Shown here piece by piece: positions 1 to 11,022 of a DNA stretch of 64,000 nt (its first letter is position 1; each line of letters starts with the position of its first letter). Both the position numbers and the translations under genes were made by a program. Source of the stretch: Latrodectus hesperus. Its lineage: Eukaryota; Arthropoda; Arachnida; Araneae; Theridiidae. The stretch lies in NCBI GenBank assembly GCA_037975125.1, contig CM075855.1, forward strand, positions 108,642,118-108,706,117, given 5' to 3'. The notes beneath the pieces were generated by a model. The model saw only the letters and a list, made by a program, of their open reading frames with translations. It ran no database searches and was not told where the DNA came from.

Positions 1-203
1 TTCAAACTGAACCATATTTTGGTGTGGAGTCCAACTTCCTCAATGCACATAGGTACCCATTTATAGGGTAGGCAACCATTCACAACCCATTCATACAACG
101 GTAGGATGAACAGAGAGGGAAAGTACATCCCTGCTCAAACTTGGATTCGAACCCAGGACCTCCTTATCCGCAGCCAAGTACTCTGACCACTAGACAGGGT
201 GGA
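1..203 (-). mobile_element. SINE-A copy, truncated by window start
   Basis: tRNA-derived SINE read on the minus strand. The head carries CTAGTGGTCAG (A-box region) and GGGTTCGAATCC (B box). The body contains the text meaning 'cccataaatgggta' and the tail reads into GGACTCCACACC. The same family occurs at 7727, 50593 and 51193. Confidence 0.85.
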
Positions 204-242
204 TACCTTAAATAAATAATTATTTTTTTCAAATACCCGACT

Positions 243-452
243 ACCCTTAGGCCTTTTTGCCCTATTCAGCTCTATAATAGGTGAAGTGATGGCATTTCAT
301 ATAATGGGTCACCCAGTGGATGTGCCATCCTCAATCCAAAAGTGAAGTGATAAAGAAAGACAAACACAATGAGTCCATGCCCGAACCAGGATTCGAACCC
401 GGGATCTATTGCTTCGAAGTTAGGGACGCTAACCTCTCCTCTATCAGTCGAC
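243..452 (-). mobile_element. SINE-B copy
   Basis: tRNA-derived SINE on the minus strand. The head has a B box GGGTTCGAATCC followed by TGGTTCGGGCATGGA, the same post-B-box sequence as SINE-A and SINE-I. The rest of the body (GTGAAGTGATGGCATTTC and neighbours) is not shared with other copies here. No target duplication was recognised. Confidence 0.7.
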
Positions 453-1468
453 AATAAAAATTATTGATTGCAACACTTTTTGTTAATAATAATGATGAGT
501 GAAATTAAGGATACTAAAAAAAAAACATTTTATGAACTAAATAGAACTTTATTGAAAGCAAATACATCTTATTTTAAAGTAACTTTATCAGTCTAAACTT
601 TAATAAATATGACATACTTGAATGTTAAATATTAAAAGCAATGTTCGTTAGCATTATTTTAATGTTACTTTTCCCCCATTTGTTTCATTTAATGTGACAC
701 GATTATTTTTTTTACAGTATCAGAAAATTTACAATCGATTTCAGTATTATTTTGATAGCTAGATTCTTCAAAAATGGCGTTAATGTAATTTTGCCTGAAA
801 TTCTATATCATTTAAATGCACTTAAATATGATTGATCCTTTGATGAGATATAAATTTTATCTTCAAATAATTAATGCGTTTTTAATGAAATGTTTCAAAG
901 TTATTATTTACAGAGAACGAAGGAAAACATATTAAATATTTTAAAAATAAGTTAACTGTAACATTTTATATATAATAAAAGGAATATTTCAAAGAACAAA
1001 TGCAAAATAACTGGATTAGTTATATATGGTTATGTCAAATATATTTTTTTATATATCTGGCAGGGTTATAATTTATTCTCGTCAAAAAAATTTACCCGTA
1101 CCTCGTTTTATCTCAGTGGAGTAAATGAAATTTCAACATTAATCCATAAAAAATTAATAATTTAAAATGAAATTTTCACTTTAATTTATTATAATTATAA
1201 TAGATAATTTATTATAATTATTTGCTAAATAAATTGTTGGAAGATGCTTTCCAAATTCCTTACAATAAATTTTATACTCACTGAAATAAGCTATGTAAAC
1301 TGATATTTAAATAGTTTAATTGTTATTTCAACCTCACAAAATTATTCAAAATTATATGAAAGTCCATAAAACTACCTTTAATTTATTTAAGTATGTATGC
1401 ATTTGTTTGTGTTTAAATAACTAGCAAATATGCTTAAAATAAAAAGATTTTATAAACAGTTTCTCTTG

Positions 1469-1471
<3 letters not shown>

Positions 1472-1562
<91 letters not shown>
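1472..1562. repeat. (AT)n microsatellite
   Basis: About 90 bases of AT dinucleotides with one phase break near 1541. Isoleucine-tyrosine open frames across it are artefacts. Confidence 0.97.
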
Positions 1563-1877
1563 TTCTCCCTCCTTACTTTTATATATTTCTTGCTTTTAAA
1601 TATGATCAAAATATTTTGTTATACACATATTAATATGTTCAATATTCATATAATCTTAAAAGTTCCTTAATTTAATTTGGGTTTCTAGGAATCATTATTT
1701 TGTAAATCTTTTATAAAAAAATTAAAAAAATAAAATATATATAAATATAAAAATGAATAAAAAGTATACGAATCATGTTCTTTTATAAAATTCCAGCGTC
1801 CAAACTGGAATAGGAAGAATACGTATGGGTGAAGTAACCTAAAAATATGGGTTTAGTTATTAGAAAAAGGAAATATA

Positions 1878-2011
<134 letters not shown>

Positions 2012-2905
2012 ATTATTTAAGAGCATTATGAATCGCTCTAAAGCTAAAATTTTAAAAATTCTGCCATATTCTTATCATTTTCTTTATTTTTACTTCAAAA
2101 AAGTTCGCGGTTAAGTTGTGGATTTATTTGCGGTTCTCGTATTCACAATTGACTAAATCACTATCAATGAAGCATAGAAATGGACTCATGTCTGGAGTTT
2201 GTTAAGCTATAATAATGTAAAACAAGTTTGACTAATTAAAATAAAGGATTGCTAGTAACTCTTCAAATCAATCTGATTTCAAGAAAAAAGTACGAATAAG
2301 TTTCTTCATTGGTGAATGAAAATTGCATTTTCATGAAGAAAAATGAAGTAAAAGAAATGAGGACACTTAGAAACTCTGTACTTAGCTCAGTGCTCTGGGA
2401 TTTATAATTGAGTTCGACACTTATCGATAAGGTTACAATAACTGGCTTCTTATCAAACCTTCTTCATTCTTCAAGAACGAGATCGGTTACACACTGCTGG
2501 CAGTTATTCTGCGTTTTATTCTTATTTAAACAATGAATCTCTAATGAATACCTTGAATGAAGGAAAAATTAGTTTCTTGAATGAGAAATAAATTAAGAGA
2601 TTTTTTTATGTATACTTACTTCATGATTTTCTGATTCATTTCTATACTAAATACTTCATGATTTTCTGATTCATTTCTACTTCAAGTTACTAATGAACCT
2701 ATTGAAAGACGTAAAATGAATAGGACAAATTATATATAGTGAATATTTTTCATGATTCTTTTATTCTAATTTTACTCCGCTTGTTTACCGTAGGGTTTAA
2801 ATAGGGGTTTCGATTAAAACCTTGTCAACTGCTTTCGTTTCATCTGTAAACTATTCGATAACCGAAATTATGACACCTAATTTTGAATTACTTTCAGACT
2901 TTTTC

Positions 2906-3130
2906 GGGCGCTCCGTGGCTGAGTGGTCAAAATATCACTCCGCTTATCGCTTGAGAACTTAGAAGTGTGGGTTCAATTCCCACCGTGGCCCTGGGTGTTT
3001 TCTTCGTTATTCTTCTGTGGTTGTACATCTGTCATTGTGCTATTTGTCCTATTATCGACGAAGACTTACAAGCGGATCTTAAGAATCAAGCATACAAGTC
3101 TGAAAATATATGCATATAATAAATAAAATA
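2906..3130 (+). mobile_element. SINE-C, recent insertion with 12-bp target duplication
   Basis: Head with GTGGCTGAGTGGTCA (A-box region, like a serine or leucine tRNA) and GGGTTCAATTCCCAC (B box). The body has no match to the other families here, and the 3' end is an A/T-rich AATAAATAAAATA tail. Perfect direct repeats TCAGACTTTTTC flank it at 2894-2905 and 3131-3142, which is strong proof of retroposition and suggests youth. Confidence 0.9.
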
Positions 3131-3347
3131 TCAGACTTTTTCAATCTTCCATCTTTTTATTTTTCTAAGCACTTTTCATATTACACTATATTAGTTTATT
3201 AAACATTTTTAAATGATTTTGAGGATTACAGTATTTTTTTGCCTAAATTTGTGTGAGATGTTTCGATAAATTGCAGCGTAATGCCCGCATGCAGCAATTT
3301 ATGATGTTTGTTGAATTCAAAACACACACACATATATATGTATATAT

Positions 3348-3537
3348 ATATGATCCTTGGGTTGGGAAAGGCCAAAGAGGCCAAGCATGCTTGGTAACTA
3401 AAACTGGGGGTTTTGCGTTAGGTTGACCACTAAATTGGGACATATACTTTGCACCCAAGGGCCTCTCGGTTAACAGAGATGGGCTCTGTAGGCCTTAGCC
3501 CACATGGGCTGGCTTGCCACAGAGCCTAGTTTTAGTT
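3348..3537 (+). mobile_element. SINE-D body, head missing
   Basis: About 190 bases match the reverse complement of 38340-38480 (shared landmarks: GGTTGACCAC, GGGACATA, GCCCACATGGGCTG). The tRNA-like head seen at 38520-38595 is absent; the copy begins directly at a short CA/TA repeat (3325-3351). Confidence 0.75.
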
Positions 3538-3651
3538 GATATATTTATGAATGTATACATATGAATATTTATGTATGTGTGAGTACTGAATTTAACAAAT
3601 ATTTCATCTTGTGAATTTTTAACAAAAAGATCTTTTTTTGTTTTTTAACAG

Positions 3652-3770
3652 TGCATCAAAACTATGTCGGTGCAGATGCCGAAAAGATTCCTTTCTTTCT
3701 TTCCGTAGTACTCACAGATGCCAACTCCCAAGGAGTACAACAATACAGAGCAATACTTTGGCGAAAGACG
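3652..3770 (+). CDS. GARNL3: GARNL3 exon (residues before the Rap/Ran-GAP domain)
   Basis: Internal exon of a gene for the GTPase-activating Rap/Ran-GAP domain-like protein 3, predicted to act on Rap-type small GTPases. After two bases that complete a split codon (xTG) it reads 39 codons containing HQNYVGADAEK, PFFLSVVLTDAN and QQYRAILWRKT, which match the conserved GARNL3 region as I know it from vertebrates. The acceptor is ttttttaacag at 3641-3651 and the donor is gtacgt at 3771. It ends on a codon boundary, in phase with the exon at 7391. The reverse-strand frame across it is a shadow. The exon before it lies outside the window. The family assignment rests on recognition, and a protein search would settle it. 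Confidence 0.92.
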
Positions 3771-3828
3771 GTACGTAATATAATATTAATATTTAAAAAT
3801 ATGTTATTAAAATTACTATAAATGTTAC

Positions 3829-4082
3829 AGCACAACTGCCGTATAAACCAGGATGCCAAATTCTAAGTTAGGGTTTTTTTTTGTTGGATTATCATATATA
3901 TCTATCAACATGTGTGGTTTTTATTACGTCATAGAGATGGAGGTCAAAAAATGAAGAAAATTCCATTTTCTTATCCTAGTATGTACGTCATCCCGCATAT
4001 CACAATACGTCAACTTGGAGACATAGCTTCATCTCCAAAAAATTTCAGAATTTTGCATCCTGGATTATTCGGCATCTGTGCC
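3829..4082 (+). mobile_element. MITE-1 copy 1
   Basis: Non-autonomous DNA transposon of about 254 bp with imperfect terminal inverted repeats: the left end is AGCACAACTGCCGTATAAAC, and the right end read in reverse is GGCACAGATGCCGAATAATC. Related copies are at 18613-18880 (inverted) and 26555-26801. All share an inner TTTATTACGTCATAGA-like block. It lies 58 bases after the donor of the exon ending at 3770. It has no coding capacity. Confidence 0.8.
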
Positions 4083-5059
4083 AATGCTAATGTAATTTAA
4101 AAGGTATAACCTAACTTTCACAAGCTAATTTTTGATTATTTCTTTGAGCGCAACTTCGAAAAATTTTTCAATAAATATATTGTGTATGATTTACAACAAT
4201 ATGACCGCGAAATTTACAAAAATATTTGATAAATGACAAAATAATTGAATTCCAAGCAATTTTTCAGTATTTTTTATGTTTTAAAAGAATTCCGATTTTA
4301 GCAATCTTTGGAAATCATTCTTCTTATTGAAATCTGGAGTTTCAAAAATGATCTCATATTTATGAGATTAAATTTAATTGGATTTTTATTACTTCCAATG
4401 TATGAGTGAGCAGATGTACTATTATAAATTCCAAAAATACATTAGATTAATAGACACTATTCTAACTTTAAATATAGCAGTAATGCATAGATATAAGATA
4501 CCATTTCATACGCTAAAAACTACTAAACATTTCCAGAAACGGTTCCAAATCAAAATAAGCGTTTCAAAAAAGGCTACAAACTTTATTTTTTAAAAGTAAT
4601 AATAATAAATTTCAAATTGTTTTCTTTTTTCAAGAAATAACTTCTGTAATACAAAGATTACAATTATGGAAATAAATTAACAATAGCGTGAGTAAATTAG
4701 CATGTTTTAAGTGATATATTCTATGTTAATTCACACTTTTGGTTACAACTCGAATTTTTTTAATATTACTTCCTAATCATAATAAACAAATAATTTTAAT
4801 ATTCTATTGTTCTTAGATCCCTCTCTAAAACAAAATCATATATTGCTTTTTTATTCTACATAGATATGCAAAACTTGAGCAACAGGTATTTTTTGCTCTA
4901 ACCTCATGAGAAATCATTTGGAAGTCATGAAGTTCAGAAATGAGTGAAAAGATTTTATGTTTTATCGTTGAATAAAGCATAGCTGTTCAAAATATAATAC
5001 AATACAGAATGGAACCAAACGATAAGGGATTTATTGAACTCACTAAGGTGACACATGAC

Positions 5060-5560
5060 TACCTGTCTAAGAGGAAGGACAACAATCAAGTGCTTAGGGT
5101 ATATGCTTTTCTGAAATAGTTCTTCGCACTCACTCTCCCTACTCAGCAACAGACTGGACCACAGTTCTTGATGTAAGAGTCCCAATTCCTGAATCAGCAT
5201 TTGTTTTAGTTTGTTGAGTGTTCCACCGGAGGATATAAGGAGTGGGGCAATTTCCCTAAAGTATCCCAAACTTGTCATATGGGATTTAAATCAGGGTAAT
5301 CAATTATGGCACGGAAATGACCATCGTAAAGTGGACATGTCATAATTGATGAGATGTCCAGTTTTTGTGTTTCTTGCACAATTTAAAGCGGTGGCGCTAA
5401 TGGCCATCTTTTATAGTGATGCAGTGCTTAGGAAGGCAGGTGACTAGACCACCTTTTGTGAAAGGATCTGCTTACAGTAAGCCGTTACTCATGTCATCCC
5501 CGTTGCTGCACACAGTTTTTTGAGCAATGGCGTTCCGAGATCACTTCACCTGCAGGGGGA
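5060..5560 (-). pseudogene. Tc1-like transposase relic, C-terminal part
   Basis: On the minus strand the bases 5278-5295 encode PDLNPI, followed by a TGA and then QVWDTLG. This is the hallmark PDLNPIE-VWD region of Tc1-family DDE transposases. The codon that should give the catalytic glutamate is now a stop. A shifted frame then continues with REIAPLL and LKQMLIQELGLLHQELW, as at the family's C-terminus. The N-terminal part and inverted repeats were not found. It is clearly dead, with at least one stop and frameshifts. The upstream limit at 5560 is approximate. Confidence 0.65.
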
Positions 5561-5727
5561 TATATCTTTAATCTATAGCAGTTGTTTCCCTGGGGTGGCC
5601 ACGATCAACATAACCTTTCGTTTCGAAGGTTTTCGTAGCATCCGAAACGAAATTTTTTGTTGATTTTGAATTCTTCAGCAACACCATGCCCCTCTTCCGC
5701 CTTTTTGTTCCTTCTGTCACGTGTTTT

Positions 5728-6300
5728 TTTTATTTATTTATTTATTTTTTTATTATATCCTACGCCCGTTTTTTGTTTTTCAACCATCAATCTCTGTTGG
5801 GCAGCCCAATACAATCTTGAGGTGAATGAAAAGTCATCTTCCGCAGAATTTCTAACTGCGACGTCCGAAAGTCCAGGGCAAGTGTAAAGGTGGTCACCAG
5901 TCATGTCCTCTAGTCCACAAAAAGGGCAGATAGGAGAGTCCTTCAAACCCAGACGGTGAAGGTGTTTTTGCAGATAATCATGCCCAGTTTTAAGGCGAAA
6001 ATTATGCCATTCCCACAGCTCTGTGGAGGTTTCACGGAATCGGCTTTGTTAGTAAGGAAGCCCATGCTTTCCCCTTTATGCACATCTTGTAAACATTTCT
6101 ACGATAGGAGGCTATATTTGACTTAATAAGCCTTTTAACAGTATGGTATTCCAAGGCTGGAGAAGGCTGTTGTAGATCTGAGCCAGCCTTTGCCAATTTG
6201 TCAGCTGCGTCGTTTCCCGCGATACCACAGTGTCTGTCACGTGTGAAGCCATCTAGGTAGTTGGTTTCAGTTGCATTTCACGACAGAAGCCACTTGCACA
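5728..6300 (-). pseudogene. Non-LTR retrotransposon relic: RNase H end and terminal zinc knuckle
   Basis: The minus strand encodes an RNase H-like segment HCGIAGNDAADKLAKAGS (about 6178-6237), then after breaks WEWHNFRLKTGHDYLQKHLH, and finally PICPFCGLEDMTGDHLYTCP, a C-x2-C-x7-H-x4-C knuckle (5860-5940). This order (RNase H, linker, CCHC end) is that of Jockey/R1/I-type LINE proteins. Frameshifts and stops separate the blocks. The 3' end runs into an A-rich (AAAT)n tail near 5728-5755. It is a 5'-truncated dead copy; RNase H traces may reach 6420. Confidence 0.75.
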
Positions 6301-7390
6301 CAAAGAATGTCCTTAATTGGTTCTCGGTCCTTTCTTTTATTGTAGTTTTGAGATGCACGCGAGGACCGCTAGTGTCTTGAATACGCATACGTTTTCAGTG
6401 ATATTTCAGTTTTTTGGCGTTTGCATACGTATAACAATTTTTTCCTGAATTGCACGACCTTTGTAGTGTGATTGCAAAAACCCAATTTTGCTTACGTTTT
6501 GCACATTAATGTATTTCCCTAAACTATGCTTAGTTATAATCTATCAGTTTAATTGAAAAATAAATTGATATAGTTAATTTAGGGCTTAGGTTTAACCAAA
6601 ATAAATGAAAATAACTTACGAATGTTATTGAAGTTATTTTAAAAAGTCTTTTTTACAATAATCACAATATAATTCCTTACATTTCAAACAAGAACATTCA
6701 CGTTTTATAATAAAAAAAATTAAATTTTTATTTCCTTGAAGCATACACAAAACAGTTTTTTAATCTAAATAATAATTAACTATAAATATATAAAGCATTG
6801 CTGAAATATTTCATACAAAAATTTAATAATCCACATCATAAAATTTCGTTTATTTGAAAAATCAATGCTAGTAAATATTATATTTTTTAAACTAATTTTT
6901 AAAAATATATTTTTTAAATATAAATAAGTTTTTAAACAGTGTTAATATGTACTAGTTAATAATAATTATATTAACTTTTCATAAAATTTTTCAAATTCAT
7001 CAAATTAAGATTCTAAATCCTACATAATTTTATTTAAATAAAACAGTTATAATAGGCTTTTTGATAAAGTATTCTTCAAAATTTTAATCTTCTGTGCATT
7101 TCGATTTCATTTTATTGAACTATTAAAATATAATAACGTAAGAAATGATTTATGATACATTTATGAGACACAAAAAGAAAAAAAACCGTTTACGGTTGAA
7201 AGTAAATTCACATTTTTTCTTAATTAAGGATGGTTTCAATTATTTTGATGACGGTATATTTTAATGGAAGCAATTTTTATTTTTAGCAATTATTTTCATT
7301 AAGAAATATTGTAAAGTAATTACTTTACAATATTTGTTAATCAAAATAATTGTATTATCTGCAAGTAACTGAGAAAATTATTTTTTTCAG

Positions 7391-7455
7391 GGAGCTCAAA
7401 AGATATGTCTCTCGCATTCGCCTGGAAAACCACTGACAGTGAAGTCCATATTAAG
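7391..7455 (+). CDS. GARNL3: GARNL3 exon
   Basis: Sixty-five-base exon following directly on the exon at 3652-3770. It reads GAQKICLSHSPGKPLT then VKSIL and leaves two bases (AG) of the next codon. The conserved counterpart in vertebrate GARNL3 begins GTQKIC and ends VKSIL, which strongly supports this frame. The acceptor is tttttttcag (7381-7390) and the donor is gtatgg (7456). The segment lies before the catalytic Rap/Ran-GAP domain. An alternative frame is also open over these 65 bases, but only this one joins in phase with both neighbours and matches the family. Confidence 0.92.
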
Positions 7456-7655
7456 GTATGGTATACAACTAATGAGGGGAAAAAAGATTCTAATAATTAA
7501 TAAATATTCATCAGTAACTGATTTTTTTTTGAAATTATTTTTATTTTATTTACAATTTATGGCAGAGATTAATTTAATCCTCGAATTTTTATGCAACGAT
7601 TTCATTTGTGTAAAAAATTTTTTGAAGTGTAATATTTTACATCAAAAATACAGTG

Positions 7656-8397
7656 CAGTAATCCCCCTATAACACGGTACTCTTATAATGCTTTTTTATA
7701 TTACGAAATTTCAAGTCCCTCGTATGACACGTGTTGTTGTTGTCGTGTGCCAGCCATGCTGACAATATTGGGTGCGCTGCTCCACTTTTCCAACCGAACC
7801 ATATTTTGGTGTGGAGTCCGACTTCCTCAGTACACACATGCCATAGGGACCCGTTTATAGGGTAGGCAACCATTCACACAATTCATTCATACAAAGAAAG
7901 GACAAAGACAGGATAGACAGAGAGAGGAAATACATCCATGCCCGAACTGGGATTCGAACCCAGGACCTCCCAATCCGCAGTCAGGCACTCTGACCACTAG
8001 ACAGGATAGGCAGCATGACACATGTTATTCCCCATATAACGTGTTTGGTTTACCACGTTATATTTATATACTGTATATTCCTGTAATATACTGTATATTC
8101 CTGTTTTGAGAATTATTGTATTTACTTCAGATTAACTGCTTGTGTTAGTTACATTTGAATAATTTTTAATTTAAAGTGTTCTTAATTTAATTTTAATAAA
8201 ACGCACATATTTCATAGCATAGGTTATTCTTAATATTGGATTTAAACCACTTCTTAACAAGAAAAGTTAAGCTTAAATCATTTGTACATAATGCGTTATA
8301 CGAGGTCATACGAGCGCGTTTTACGAGAATTCTCGTATAACGCCTTTTTGTATAACGTGGAACTAATATATCGTGTTATAGGGACGGGGGGTTACTG
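7656..8397. mobile_element. Tigger/pogo-like non-autonomous element, split by a SINE
   Basis: The left end reads CAGTAATCCCCC then TATAACACGGTA, and the right end in reverse reads CAGTAACCCCCC, a short gap, then TATAACACGATA. CAGTA-starting inverted repeats are typical of pogo/Tigger elements. TA follows the right end; the matching left dinucleotide is TG. The inner sequence repeats TATAACG-like motifs and has a tandem TACTGTATATTCCTG pair (about 8070-8105). Without the nested SINE-A it would be about 450 bp. There is no transposase. Confidence 0.7.
7727..8017 (-). mobile_element. SINE-A inserted into the Tigger-like element
   Basis: Full-length SINE-A on the minus strand, running from a (GTT)n-type tail (the AAC tail reversed) through CCAGCCATGCTGAC and GGTTCGAATCC to the CTAGTGGTCAGAG head. 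Near-identical 12-base repeats (ATGACACGTGTT and ATGACACATGTT) flank it, as expected of a target-site duplication with one later change. This dates the SINE after the DNA transposon. Confidence 0.85.
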
Positions 8398-8627
8398 TAG
8401 ATGCTTGTTTTTACGAAATCATAGGGATCGGTAAAATAATTTATAAAGTTGATCATTCGTAAATTATAAATTTAAATATTGGATCTTTCATTTGATTAGC
8501 TTTTACTTAACTGTTCTACCGTTAATCATTATTATTAGCAAAAATTATTTAATAACAATTATAAAAGAAGCATGCAAAATATAATTCATACTTAAAAAAT
8601 AAATCATACTTTTATTTTATGGATAAG

Positions 8628-9012
8628 GGATCAGATTTACTGTACGATCACCCTTGGCGCGTTTTTTACCGCCAGATTTGGCGAACATTTTTACTGGAAA
8701 CCCGGCTAAAAACTAGTATTATGGCAACTTTATTTGTCATTAATTTCTCATGAATATTTACCGATTTAAATTCGTTAATATAAAATTTAATTAAAAAATT
8801 TTATGGATAGTTTAACATATCATCTTTATTATTTTACCATTGATGTTTGAAATCTATAAATATGCTTTTTTTGTTAATTTTGTCAGTTAGTTGAGCATAT
8901 AGTCAGCCATTTTCTTTTTGCCGTTTTTCCCGATCGGAAATTCGTCATACGGTCACCCTTGGCGACTTTTTGAAAATTTTGCCAATGGATGACCGTACGG
9001 TAAAATTTTACC
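8628..9012. mobile_element. 385-bp MITE with 8-bp target duplication
   Basis: Terminal inverted repeats of about 31 bp: the left end includes ATTTACTGTACGATCACCC, and the right end in reverse includes TTTTACCGTACGGTCATCC, both followed by TTGGC. Perfect 8-base direct repeats TGGATAAG flank it (8620-8627 and 9013-9020). An 8-bp duplication is usual for hAT-type transposition, but the ends do not look like classic hAT ends, so the superfamily is left open. A second inner CGGTCACCCTTGGCGAC near 8950 echoes the ends. It is non-coding. Confidence 0.8.
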
Positions 9013-9348
9013 TGGATAAGAAATAAGGCAAAGTAATTGCTCTTTTTTTACTTTGTAAACAAATTTTATAAAGAGTCCTTTTTTCCCATTTTATTAATGC
9101 AGCAAAGCTTTTTGCGACTGTTTCTTCAAAATACCCCACTTATACATTCATTCGTTTCTTCAACAAACATCAACAGAATAAAGTCATCTTCTAAGTTTCC
9201 CACTTCAAAGTACTTTTCTTCCTTATTCAATCATTTAATCATCCGATTATTCTTACATGTAAATCATGCCTGTGAGTCCACATTTAAAAGAAAAATCCTA
9301 AACTGAATATTTCGACATTTGAATCTATTGATTCTATTCTGTTGTAGA

Positions 9349-9453
9349 GTTGTGACGTCCAATGTTCTTCCACTGGTGTGGCGTGGATGTGGATAGGAAG
9401 GCTCCAGCTGAGATAAGACATTGTCACTTGACTTGTTCAAAATTAGGAGGCGC
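9349..9453 (+). mobile_element. SINE-E fragment
   Basis: About 105 bases match the middle of SINE-E (landmarks TGTGACGTCC, TGGTGTGGCGTGGATGTGGA, CCAGCTGAG). Head and tail are missing. Confidence 0.7.
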
Positions 9454-9764
9454 TACGTTGTAGGCGAGAATTACAAAGCAGTTAATCTTAAGGAACAGCC
9501 CGGAGCCACCCCTCCCCCGCACAGGTGTCTACCCACCTAAAATGCAAGATATAAATTGGGAGATAAGTAAAACGAAAGGGATTGCACACGAATTGCTTGA
9601 AAATCCTGGATTTCAAAATCAGCAGTGCAGTTAGTCATCCATGGTTCAAAGTACTTGCAATTCTTCAATAAAAATAGCATAAAATTAAAGAGAAAGAGAG
9701 ATTTTAATGTTAGCGCAAGCAAGAGGCATTAGTCTTATGATTTAAAAAAGATCGTTTATGAATA

Positions 9765-11022
9765 CAAGGGTCACTCTGAAATTTTTGAGATAGGTTTTTA
9801 AAGTTATAAATACAAAATTTTAGGTGTGATCACAGTAGTCTCCTCCAGCATCAATGCACTTTTGTAGACGAATTTTCCACAGATTAAATGCCTCAAGCCA
9901 CTCATTTCTTCGAATAGATGAAAAAACGCATTTATATCAACATCAAGCTCTTCTTCTGAATGAAAACGACGTCCACGTAAGTTTTTTTTAGATTAAAGAA
10001 TAACCAAAAGTCACACATAGCTAGATCAGGTGAATACGGCGGATGTTCGATCACTTTAATTTGTTTTTGTTTAAGAAACTCACAACTGTTAATCCGGTTG
10101 TATGTGAAGATGCATTGTCATGGTGAAGCATTAGTCCCCTAACATTCAGTTCTTGTAGAATTTCTGGAAGACATTGAGTGGTATACCAGTTTGCTGTTAC
10201 TGTCTTCTGTCCTTCCAACTTGATGGCTTTGACCAATCCCGTACTTCTGAAGAAAACGGCATACATCACTTTTTTCAGTGCGCGTTGTTTTTTCACCATT
10301 GTCGGCGTAGGATCATCTTCAAAGACCCATACTTTGCTTTCTTGACGTGTTGGAACGTCAAAAAACGGTATGTACGTTTCATCACCTGTTACAATTTTAG
10401 AAATGATGCGGTGGCCACCATCATTCAGCATATTAAGAGTTTCTTTACTGATTCTGATACGCTCCTCTTTTTGATGCTCAGTTAGATTATGGGGAACCCA
10501 ACGGCAAACTACTTTTTTCATATGTAATTCTTCATGAATGATTTTGTGTATGGCTGCGGATCCAATGTTAAGTTCCTTCTGTATCATTTGATAGGTACAT
10601 CGATTATCATCCATTAACATTTTTCGTATGGCAGACACATTATCCGGGATGATTGCCGACGGCGGCCTTCCTGTGTGTTCTTCATCCTGAAGAAAATTGC
10701 GACCTCTTCTAAATTCTCTAAGCCATCTGAATACAGTAGCACGAGCTGGAAATTCATCACCAAATGCTAATTGCAACCGTTGAACGCATTCTTCTTGATT
10801 TAATCCTGCTTTGAAATCGTAGAAAATCATAGCGCGAAAATGTTCTCGCGTCAACTCCATTTTCTCTTCTGTTTAAAATTTATTCCACGCTAAACAAGTT
10901 GAAGTAAGTCAGTAAAATATCGTCTTCTGTGTTAAAATACTTTGTACTTTAAAATTAAACCGTTATTTTTATTTTGTAAATTCTCGTCTGCGCGTATCTC
11001 AAAAATTTCAGAGTAACCCTCG
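9765..11022 (-). mobile_element. Mariner element, about 1.26 kb, both inverted repeats present
   Basis: The ends are imperfect inverted repeats of about 28 bases: the left end is CAAGGGTCACTCTGAAATTT, and the right end in reverse is CGAGGGTTACTCTGAAATTT, both continuing TTGAGATA. TA precedes the left end (9763-9764); the right flank is CA, so one copy of the TA target has changed. Length and ends are normal for the mariner family. The transposase frame on the minus strand is broken near its end. Confidence 0.9.
9820..10860 (-). pseudogene. Mariner transposase, frameshifted near the C-terminus
   Basis: The start ATG at 10860 opens 269 intact codons. The paired helix-turn-helix DNA-binding region covers about residues 1-110 (including TVFRWLREFRRGR and HTGRPPSA). 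Next come the linker motif WVPHNLTEHQ, the first catalytic Asp in TGDETY and the second in HHDNASSH. An indel near 10055 then breaks the frame. The shifted frame continues HPPYSPDLAMCDFWLFFNLK with the third Asp, consistent with a DD34D triad. A second indel lies in an A/T homopolymer near 9985, after which NLRGRRFHSEEEL and KCIDAGGDYCDHT run to the stop at 9820. The total span is about 347 codons, the normal size. Two single-site breaks and no internal stop in 807 bases point to fairly recent death or to homopolymer sequencing error. Confidence 0.9.

Larger units (their letters stand above)
3771..7390 (+). other. GARNL3: GARNL3 intron, 3.6 kb
   Basis: Bounded by donor gtacgt and acceptor tttttttcag. 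It contains MITE-1 (3829-4082), a Tc1-like relic (5060-5560) and a LINE relic (5728-6300). The stretches 4083-5000 and 6430-7390 are AT-rich and hold nothing I can identify. Confidence 0.85.

Noticed and set aside
1421..1633. Open frames of alternating Ile and Tyr, also at 24512-24793, 30629-30964, 38518-38914 and 46780-47146
   Set aside because: They are translations of (AT)n microsatellites with no independent coding support.
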